In this document: in pieces, positions 11,701 through 18,583 of the stretch | How the letters are laid out: every line of letters begins with the position of its first letter | Numbering within the stretch: position 1 is the stretch's first letter | Source: Saccoglossus kowalevskii | Lineage: Eukaryota; Hemichordata; Enteropneusta; Harrimaniidae | Length of the DNA: 23,117 nt | Direction: 5' to 3' | NCBI RefSeq assembly: GCF_000003605.2 | Contig: NW_003122923.1 | Span: forward strand, 130,422 to 153,538 | Position numbers and translations under genes: made by a program | Notes under the pieces: model-generated | Seen by the model: the letters and a program-made list of their open reading frames with translations, nothing else | Told to the model about the DNA's origin: nothing | Database searches by the model: none

Positions 11701-14700
11701 TAAAACATAAACATCACAAATCTATGCATACATTCTAATCACCAATAATTAATTCAGCTTTTCATTAAATGTTTTCTCATATTTCAGATGACAGAAAGTC
11801 TGCCCAAGAACATCAGAAAAAACAAAATGAAAAAGCTGCTTCTAAGGTGTGTGTGAAAATTGGTATTACTGTAATAATGTTAGGATGAATTTTGTATTCA
11901 TGTTAATTTTGACCTCACCTCGATTTAGTACTAAAATGTGAAATGCTTTGAATGTTTTAGAGAAAAGAAGAAGAAGCCAGGAAAAAAAGAAAAGAAGAAG
12001 AAAAGAGAAAAAAAAAGTTGGCCATTGGATGTGGGAAGCAGCCACATGTGGCAACATTGCTTGGGTGAGACTTCATCAACATTTTCTAGTAATTTCATCT
12101 TCGGAAATTGTGCATCAAACTTCCTAAAATATTTTTCTCATTTATCATGATTTGTACACTTGTTGCATCGACCATAACTTATTCTCGGGGACGTACATCC
12201 AAGTATTTTCACCGCCTGGCAACCGCCATGGTAAAAACAAAGGCTGAAAACTCTCGGAAAACGGTACTTTGGGCTAGTTGTTGGGACTCTTCTGAACAAT
12301 GTAACAAGACTACCCCTACATGTGTAACATATATAAATTTGGTTGCTCAGTATTACTTCAAAATTGAGTTTGTGTTGTTTCCTTGACTTTAGCTGTTTTC
12401 AATGGCTCCTCGACCGGCGTTCCATAGCAGCTTGCGCAGAGCCCATAGAAATACATAGAACGTTCTGTGATGTAACTCCGCTCCCAAGGATAGAATGATT
12501 ATTGAATAATTTGGCACACAGACATGAGTTTGATAATTAGTTTAAGCATTTCAACTACCGGTTTGTTTTGAATATCATAACTTGTTTATTGGAAATTTTA
12601 TTGTAAAAAGCCAATCACATTACATCTCTAAGACATAACCATTTAATTCATTGTGACTGACCATTTCTGTGAGTTCAATGGAAAGACATTGTTATGTAAA
12701 TGGGGGGAAGGATTCCGTTTGCAGTGTCGATATTCTTCTGATCTGTTTTAAATCACTTTTTATTACTGATAATGATGACCACACAACCAAACAGTGTTGT
12801 CTATTTAGACAATAGTTTTTGTATTCAAACATATCATTTTGCTGTCACACAAGTGCTTCATCACTGGAGGGTGTATTAGCTAGCAGCCACATTACCGTAC
12901 TGTGCTTTCCTTTATTTCTGACAATATGATAATGCAGAAAATTTTATTGCATGGTGACTATAGGTTAGCAGAACATTGAAGTGTCTCTCAGTCGTTATTG
13001 AACAAATTTTGTTCAAAATTCGTACAAACATGATGGGACATAATTGTTTTCATACATGTCATTTTGTTTCACAGACCGTAATCAAAATGGCTGACTGGAG
13101 AACGTTTTGTATTAGTGAATGCTGTTATGGACCAATCAAATCCAAACTTTACACATACTCTGTGCATGCATGAACATGATGCATTTGCCTTATTCTGTGT
13201 AACATTGTGAATTCAAAATGGCCAACTGGTGGCTATTTTATTTTCAAAAATATAACATGCCATTTTGTTTCAAATATTAACTATACAAACTACCAAGTCT
13301 GTTTACATTTATTTACTTTATAAATGCTCATTAATATACCATGTGATGAATGACTATACATTTATGTACTACAAAAAAGTGTATATAGTATGAACAAAAA
13401 AATACACGTCAGGAATTTGAAGTATTATTGTTACTGAAACAAATTTGTTATAACACAACTGGGTCGAATATGTAACTTCCATACTTTTGTTTACTAGTAT
13501 GCATTGGGTATTGTGTCATATCTATCTTTCAAAATGTTAATGCTTTCGCAAACATAATTGTATCAATTCAAAACATCAGGATTACGTCATTGTCACTATT
13601 GATGTTTTCTATTTAATAATAAACTGTAATACTTTAATACTTGTCTTACCTTATGGTATTGTTGCAGATCATTGTTGGAAAACGACCAGAAGTACAAAGA
13701 GCAGAAACCGTCAAAAAAAAATCAAGATGAGGAAGAAGATAAAAAGAGAGATTCTTTGCATGTGATAAGTCCGATGCATGACCATGAGAGTAGTAGTGAC
13801 AGTGACAGTGACAGTGACAGTGACAGTGACAGTGACAGTGATAGTGATAGTGGTAGTAGTGCATCATCCTCTTCATCTGATGATGAAGCAAAGAAGGAAA
13901 TCAAAGATGCCCGGACTATGACTCCTGCAAGTGAGCCTGAATCGTCTAAGAAGAGTGAAGGTGATTGGACTATGATTAGTAAGGTTACAAAAGATGAATC
14001 CATGGCGACAGAATCATCTCAGCAGAATGAAGAAGTGGAGCAAGAGAGTAGCTGTGATGAGTTGGCAAAACTGGCCAGTTCCACAAAAGAAGGTGATAGT
14101 ACGTCTCAGGATGACAAAACTGGAAGTGGTATATCAAGTAATGATGATGACGACGAGAAAACTACTCCCAGACCAGACACTCCCAGACCAACCACTGCAA
14201 CACCACTGTTAGTTGCTAAGCAAGAAGGATCACAGCGTGGAAGTGCCAGTTCATTGTCATCCATCAAATCCGGCAGTAGTACATCAAGTTCATCATCAGA
14301 GAGTTCTCAATCATCATCTGGTGGTAGTAACAAGAGACCAAAATCTGCTCAGGGATCACAGTCTTCTGTTAAAAAAAATTCCATTCACAGTGATACATCA
14401 AAGCATTCATCAGTCAGTTCACTGAAGACAAAAACTAAGACTGAAAGTGTTGAGTCTGATAAAGATGGTGTGATGTCAAAGCCATCAAGCAAAGAAAGCG
14501 AAATTATGAAAAGCGAGAGTAATGAATCCAGAGAGGAAACTGTATCTTCTATGAAAGAAAGTGAAGGTGAGAAGAGCACGGATGAGGTTGGTGATGGGAA
14601 ACAGTGGACTTTCATCAGCAAGTCAGGTAAGGACCAGCCATCAACAGAGCAAGAAGGTGATAAGCTAAGTATTACTGGAGATGAACCTGAACAGAAGTGC

Positions 14701-15057
14701 CATCCAACTGAGCACAGTGAGGATGTATGCGAAAACTCTGATAAGAAAATTGATACGTCCACTCCAACAGCTCATGATGAAGACCAGGGAGATTGTACAA
14801 AAACTGCTAGTCTTGATGTAGTGAAGGAGACAGAAGAAAACAAAGAAGTTATCAAAAATGACGATTGTCCAGATTCAGATTTAGATTTATCATCAGTTTC
14901 ATCATTGGATACTTCAATGGACAGTGACACCAGTGACTCAGATTCTGATTCCGATTCTGATGTCCAGCAAAGTGTAAAAGGAAGTGATAAACAAACTGGC
15001 AGTCTGCCTGAGAAGACTGTGTCTGTTGGTGGAATTGAAGGGGAATCTAAATGTTAA
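6669..15057 (+). CDS. Uncharacterised 806-residue disordered protein with five W-x-x-[LI] motifs (8 coding exons)
   Basis: The exons are 6669-6712, 7734-7815, 9094-9678, 9786-9863, 10742-10820, 11788-11846, 11961-12064 and 13668-15057. All introns are GT-AG (donors such as GTAAGT and GTGAGT), and phases agree at every junction. The total is 2421 nt: 806 codons and TAA. The start has A at -3. Visible parts: residues 1-51, ordered-looking (EYMMNVHRVETGFDSSGSG, then KRMARYDMAYLI); 52-205, Lys/Glu/Ser-rich with Trp motifs at W101, W127 and W157; 206-355, a second ordered-looking block with TIDKYFRYRPSC, PLSMHVDAIL and a charged KEEEARKKRKEEEKRKKK helix (about 311-328); 356-806, Ser/Asp/Glu-rich with Trp motifs at W444 and W657 and Ser-Asp runs. 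No signal peptide or membrane segment is visible, so it is presumably cytosolic or nuclear. I do not recognise the family. Confidence 0.85.
6713..7733 (+). other. Intron 1 of the 806-residue protein gene
   Basis: It has donor AT|GTAAGT and acceptor TTGTATACAG. A short AC-rich stretch follows the donor (about 6720-6741). The open frames inside (6757-7050, 7307-7492) lack splice context and look like chance. Confidence 0.7.
7900..8335. mobile_element. Foldback/MITE-like inverted-repeat element in intron 2
   Basis: The outer arms begin CAGT and end ACTG. Left AAAAATTAAAATTACAAATC is mirrored at about 8310-8334, and a 21-bp perfect match TTTAAAAATAGATTTACATT(T) links 7966-7986 with 8257-8277. 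A nested arm TTTAAAATTGCATTTTCACT (8138-8157) is a perfect 20-bp inverted copy of 8240-8259. The interior is very AT-rich, with repeated ATTTTTGAAAATnnATTTA phrases and no coding potential. Composition alone would not give perfect 20-21-bp inverted matches in mirrored order. No target duplication was resolved. Confidence 0.65.
8680..8748. repeat. ACT/AAT trinucleotide microsatellite
   Basis: A run of ACT units changes into a longer run of AAT units inside intron 2. It ends in AAATAAAT. Frames on both strands through it give only poly-Ile/Leu or poly-Leu/Val, which is a by-product of the repeat. Confidence 0.9.
9094..9678 (+). CDS. Exon 3: basic Lys-rich segment with three of the five Trp motifs
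   Basis: This exon is 195 codons in phase 0-0 (residues 43-237), acceptor TACTAG|GCG, donor TTT|GTAAGT. It opens with the end of the ordered N-terminus (ARYDMAYLIQTDD), then a strongly basic run of Lys and Gln (about 55-76). Three Trp motifs follow at roughly 26-30-residue spacing: SWTGLSKS (W101), EWKGITMS (W127) and DWTELSNS (W157). A second basic run lies near 196-203, and the exon closes with the start of the central block (LISPRLQKDTLPKSLVRKKQ). The even spacing and shared flanks suggest internal duplication of a short linear motif. Confidence 0.8.
9950..10151. mobile_element. 202-bp MITE with about 40-bp terminal inverted repeats in intron 4
   Basis: The left end CTGTAAAATACTTTATTTT (from 9951) followed by GGAATTAATTTTTGC is mirrored by GCGAAAATTAATTCC and AAAATAAAGTATTTTACAG (ending 10150). 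The arms pair over about 40 bp with one gap and a few mismatches. The interior is AT-rich and non-coding. No unambiguous target duplication is seen. The size and long inverted ends are typical of MITEs. Confidence 0.75.
10870..11130 (+). pseudogene. LINE (non-LTR retrotransposon) 3' fragment, C-terminal Cys motif region
   Basis: An open stretch after a stop at 10867 reads YRTSKHRL, then DRKCTKCNLLEDEIYY, TKCELYTDERELLYS and finally TELIKSKP with a TGA at 11128-11130. This matches the extreme C-terminus of many animal LINE ORF2 proteins: LR-S-H-L, then C-x2-C, V/L-EDE-x-H-F, x2-C-x-x-Y, x3-R-x-x-L. The usual His after EDE is Tyr here. About 86 codons remain; endonuclease and most of the reverse transcriptase are missing, as expected of a 5'-truncated insertion. 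It sits sense-oriented in intron 5 of the 806-residue protein gene and cannot be active. Confidence 0.7.
11335..11400. repeat. Short inverted repeat in intron 5
   Basis: TTAATTTCGCTATTTT (about 11339-11354) is mirrored by AAAATAGTGAAATTAA (11383-11398) with one mismatch. The loop is about 28 bp. It recalls the ATTTTCACTG and AATTTTCGC phrases of the 9950-10151 element and may be a short decayed relative. Confidence 0.4.
12065..13667 (+). other. Intron 7 of the 806-residue protein gene
   Basis: It has donor GG|GTGAGA and acceptor TATTGTTGCAG. No further exon with both splice sites in phase is visible. A patch at 12180-12480 is less AT-rich than its surroundings but has no recognisable content. 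Short phrases (CAAAATGGCYRACTGG, CATTTTGTTTCA) occur twice near 13.06-13.27 kb. Confidence 0.6.
13668..15057 (+). CDS. Exon 8: Ser/Asp-rich acidic C-terminal half with two Trp motifs
   Basis: This terminal exon carries residues 344 (last base of its codon) to 806 and the TAA at 15055-15057. The first dozen residues (SLLENDQKYKEQ) finish the ordered central block. The rest is low-complexity and acidic. There is a nine-fold Ser-Asp run (387-404), the motif SEGDWTMISKVTKDES (W444), a Pro/Thr stretch (TTPRPDTPRPTTATP), long Ser runs, the motif GKQWTFISKSGKD (W657), and a second Ser-Asp cluster near 762-774. The many Ser next to Asp or Glu are good casein kinase 2 targets by sequence. Retention of a 461-codon frame through repeats argues that it is coding. 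Confidence 0.85.
13795..13848 (+). repeat. In-frame hexanucleotide repeat encoding (Ser-Asp)9
   Basis: Seven AGTGAC units (13795-13836) are followed by two AGTGAT units. Each encodes Ser-Asp, so unit-length changes keep the frame. The C-to-T change is silent. It is a coding microsatellite inside exon 8 and likely to vary in length between individuals. Confidence 0.9.
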
Positions 15058-15975
15058 TATAGCAATCATTGCTGTCACAGAGAAAAAAAATACCTTTATA
15101 TTTTAGCAGCACCTTAAAAATACATTTGTATAATTTCAGCATTTTTTGAGATAGATAATGTTTGTGTCAGTACTAAACTTATTGAGCCTAAAATATTATG
15201 ATTTACTAGTGTCTCAGAGAACCTACTGTCTTTTAGGATAGTCTGCTTTATTTGAAATATTCTGATCTCTTCAGACTAAAGAAATTACAATTTAATCTGT
15301 GGATTGAAATGCTAAAATGTGAATTATTCTAATCATGTTGCCAAAAAAATCATAAAATGTTAGTACAGTAATTTGTATCAATGCGAAGTGAAGGTTTACA
15401 CATGATTTGACTTAGACATCATCTTTCACGTAAATTATATGATTTGATCTCCAATTTATTTTCCCCCAATAGAATCTCATTTCTAGTTAGCAAAATCAAA
15501 AGTCTGTTTTTAAATATATAAGCTTTTGCACTAATGAAAACAAATTTCAAATTTATATACCTTAGTTATAAGTTTATTTTTAAAAATTGTTTAAGGCAAA
15601 TATTATATTTCAATAATATTTTTTATTATACTGTACATATCACTTTTACACAAAATTGATAATTAAACTTGCAAACACCATTTTTTAATTGATAACTGTC
15701 CACACTACAAACCTGAAAGTGTATTTTTGCTTGTATACATATCATCTCCTCACATCACTTTGAATTTAAAAAAAAATCTTAAAATGTATCATGTCACACA
15801 TTTACAAACAAATAACTATGATGCATATAAATCTATTTTCTAATTACTGGATGAAATAATACCTGATTTGTTTGGGATTCCATTTACTTTTCTTCCAGCT
15901 TAAGATAATTTCACTCAGACCTTGATATTTACACTGATCAATCTATGCATATCTATTGAGTATTTTTCATAATTC

Positions 15976-15981
15976 AATAAA
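15976..15981 (+). terminator. Candidate poly(A) signal of the 806-residue protein gene
   Basis: This is the first canonical AATAAA after the stop codon, followed by GT- and T-rich sequence (AAGGTGTCAATACC, TTGATTTTGTCATC). It would give a 3' UTR of roughly 0.95 kb. An ATTAAA variant near 15663 is an alternative. Confidence 0.5.
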
Positions 15982-16300
15982 ACAACAAGGTGTCAATACC
16001 AGTATTGATTTTGTCATCACTTATTACAGGGGTCTTTTCTAAATTGAATAGTGCTAGAAAGTTGAAACTTATGATTTCTGAATAGAAAGTAGTGATGCGC
16101 ATGAATATAGCGCCCTCTTCAGTTGAAATGTGTTTCCTTATAGTGAGAGCTTGTTTTATGGTCGTTTACAAATATTTATAAAACATTTATCTCGGAAGAT
16201 CTTGGTGCTTCATTCAAATCTAATTTAAGATGATTTTTTTGGCCATATACACCTTTTAGTTTGCCCATTACCCATGAGTCCTTGCGGGATTTCTTCAATC

Positions 16301-17155
16301 ATTGGCTGATTTACTACCATGAACGCAAAAGATAGATCTAATTAAATTTGTGACAGCGTGCGCCAAAATAAACTGATAATGGAAACCACAATCTTTCTAA
16401 TAAAGTCCCTTAGAACATTGAATATCCCTAGCAAAGTTGAAAGCGGTGTTTGTTTTGACTTTAACAGTTGAAAAGTAAACAAATATCGGAAATTCCACTA
16501 GGTTTGACAGAGGTGTTTCAAATCTGAAATGGATTTTGTATGCTTGTAATCAAACAATAATTTACTGTGTTCATATCTAGAACGTTCTTAGGATTCAATT
16601 ATTAGCCATTTTCGTATTTCACACAATTTTTCGGCTCGAAATGTGACTTTATTTTAAAATTTAAATTGACTCGTGTATCATATTTGCTGATAAAGTATTA
16701 TGCCGTGACCCACTCACATCCCGTTTGTAATATGTTGTCTAAAGTTGTAATTCAAGTTTGCACACAACTTTGTGACATTCCTTGATAAGAGACACAAGTT
16801 TGGAATAACTTGGTCGATCTGTGTGGATATTGCGAACTTTCCCGCAAAATCCCATCTGAATCTGAAAAACTTGTATGATCAATGTAGATTTTGTTGAACT
16901 ATAACTTCCGCGGGAAATTATGATGTTGATATACAAGACACGTGTTTTGAATACAGCGAGACCGGTAACGCATCATAATATTCAGCCAACAAGTATGGTC
17001 ATATTTTCCAAGTATGGTACTGGTTTTCCATTCTCAACATGACATAAGTCATATATACCTTTGCCTGCTTTATTGATTTTCAAAACGCCTTTGACACCGG
17101 GGTCTCCTATACAACAGGGACGGACTGTGACCAAAAAACCCTGTACTTTCCCGCC
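16301..17155. promoter_or_regulatory. Cluster of four E2F-like sites and a CCAAT box without an assigned gene
   Basis: Matches to TTTSSCGC are GCGCCAAA (16360-16367, minus), TTTCCCGC (16838-16845, plus), GCGGGAAA (16910-16917, minus) and TTTCCCGCC (17147-17155, plus). An ATTGGCTGA (CCAAT type) lies near 16301. No coding exon with good splice sites accompanies them. Minus-strand frames at 17194-16982 and 16936-16739 start with ATG but look like no known protein. Confidence 0.3.
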
Positions 17156-17442
17156 AAAATTGAATAGGCCCACCAAAAAACCGGGCGGTGGCAATGATGC
17201 TTTAGTGGTATCTTGTCTGACGTAACAGAAGCCACACAGATGAACTATTTTCCAGAACGTACAGATTATCAGTCTACCCTTACTATATAAACTGAGAAAA
17301 ATAGAATCTCTGTCAATTTCTATGAAATATTTGAATTCATTTACAACAACTCGCTGTGTTGTGTGAAATTAATTAATTGCATTACTAACACATCCCTGAT
17401 TGAAATAGATATTAGGCAAACATATTTGACAATGATTACGTC

Positions 17443-17821
17443 ACACTAAATCATCCGATATTGACTTCTCCCCCATCAACATCATTGGACAACCCTATTT
17501 ACCATCTTCCTTGTTTACTCTATGTAGACGACTTAGTGCTTCTGTCAGAAAGAATTACAAATGGCGTTAAACAAGCTGGAAAATGGAAACTAGATATAAA
17601 TATCACGAAATCAAAGCCCAATTTTGTTTTACTGCTCTGAAGTGCGGTCTGATGGCATCATTAGGCAACAACAAAACTTCATTAACTTTCTGCTACCGAT
17701 AGAAAAAAAACAACAACAATATTGTAAATTCCTTCTTAGGGTAAATAGTAGAGCAGCAAACCTATCCTGTGTATTAGAACTACGGGCGCTTCCACTTATT
17801 TTGTCAGGGATTGCAGTGAGT
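17443..17821 (+). pseudogene. Decayed LINE reverse-transcriptase remnant
   Basis: An open stretch ending at TGA 17638-17640 reads NPIYHLPCLLYVDDLVLLSE and then KWKLDINITKSK. This matches the active-site region of non-LTR retrotransposon reverse transcriptase (usual form LLYADDLVLLS followed by WxLxVNxxKSK). The second active-site residue is Val here instead of Ala, which some families use. In another frame (about 17699-17821) IEKKQQQYCKFLLRVNSRAA and NLSCVLELRALPLI match the next conserved block (FCKxLLGVxxxAxNxAVxxELGRxPL). The spacer between them is shortened and the frame shifts, so it is a dead fragment. It lies between the 806-residue protein gene and BBS5. Confidence 0.7.
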
Positions 17822-18583
17822 GCAATTACAAGTAGTGCCACTGACTGTGGTGGAGCTCACGAGGGCGGTATTCATCCGCTAAGGCTTGTGGTTGATTGCT
17901 CTCTCTATCACTTATAAATATGTTTTATAAAACAAATATAATAAATGGTACAGCGCTCTCTTTAGGCATAACATGTTAAATGATTTGTGCGACAAACCAG
18001 AATTGTTGCAGATGTATCTGTATACTCAATCTCCGAGTCAGTTATATTATATCATGGACGTCCATGTTTATATCAAAGGCGAGTAAATTCTCCATTTAAA
18101 CTGAAATGTGTGCCATAAAAAATAAGGGTATATATATTTTTCGAAATTATAATATAATTCTATTTCCTAATTTCTTTTGTGAATCTCCCCGGCGAACCAA
18201 CTGGCGAATCTCCGGGTGATTCCATAATTTTAATACTTGACGTTCAGAATTTTGAGAATCCCTTGCAAATACGGTTAACTTTTGACGTTTTTGCACTTGG
18301 AATGGGTCATTTTTCTTAAATATACGTATTTAGAGGCGTTTTAAATAGTCATGTTCGAACATGGGCACTTCATGGCCAAATTGTCAAAAATTATTCTCCC
18401 CTGTCGTCCGGCGTCATTTGTAGTGTTTACGCCCTCATTGCATTCATGGATGTACTCCTTCGTTTTTATTCGCAATACGTGATGGGAAATATTTTATTCT
18501 GGAAAATGGCGACTCACTAGAAAAGAAACCGTCTTGTTACCTTGATTCAAGATTGGGGGACATCGCTCACCAGAAGCTGAATT
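17822..18583 (+). promoter_or_regulatory. Upstream region of BBS5
   Basis: This holds the presumed promoter and 5' UTR. Two perfect 14-bp palindromes occur: CATGGACGTCCATG (18053-18066) and CATGTTCGAACATG (18350-18363). An imperfect dyad built on GAATCTCCCCGG and CCGGGTGATTC lies at about 18181-18222. AAAATGGCGAC near 18504 resembles a YY1 core near start sites. Only one RFX half-site (GTTACC, 18536-18541) was found; a full X-box, common in ciliary genes, was not. Confidence 0.3.

Noticed and set aside
12108-12386. 92-codon frame in intron 7
   Set aside because: No in-phase splice sites join it to exons 7 and 8, and it has no recognisable content.
13060-13272. Two phrases repeated in intron 7 (CATTTTGTTTCA and CAAAATGGCYRACTGG), suggesting a duplication
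   Set aside because: The two phrases are 201 and 131 bp apart respectively and do not sit in the same order and spacing, so a simple tandem duplication does not explain them.
13646-14003. Minus-strand frames rich in His-Cys/His-Tyr or Leu-Ser
   Set aside because: These are antisense readings of the Ser-Asp hexanucleotide repeat and the acidic exon 8.
16982-17194. Minus-strand 70-codon frame starting MPPPGFLVGLFNFGGKV, near the E2F-like sites
   Set aside because: The composition is protein-like, but I recognise no family and no partner exon, so it is not called as a gene.
18400-18583. RFX X-box expected for a ciliary gene promoter
   Set aside because: Only a single half-site (GTTACC, 18536-18541) is present; the matching inverted half is missing.
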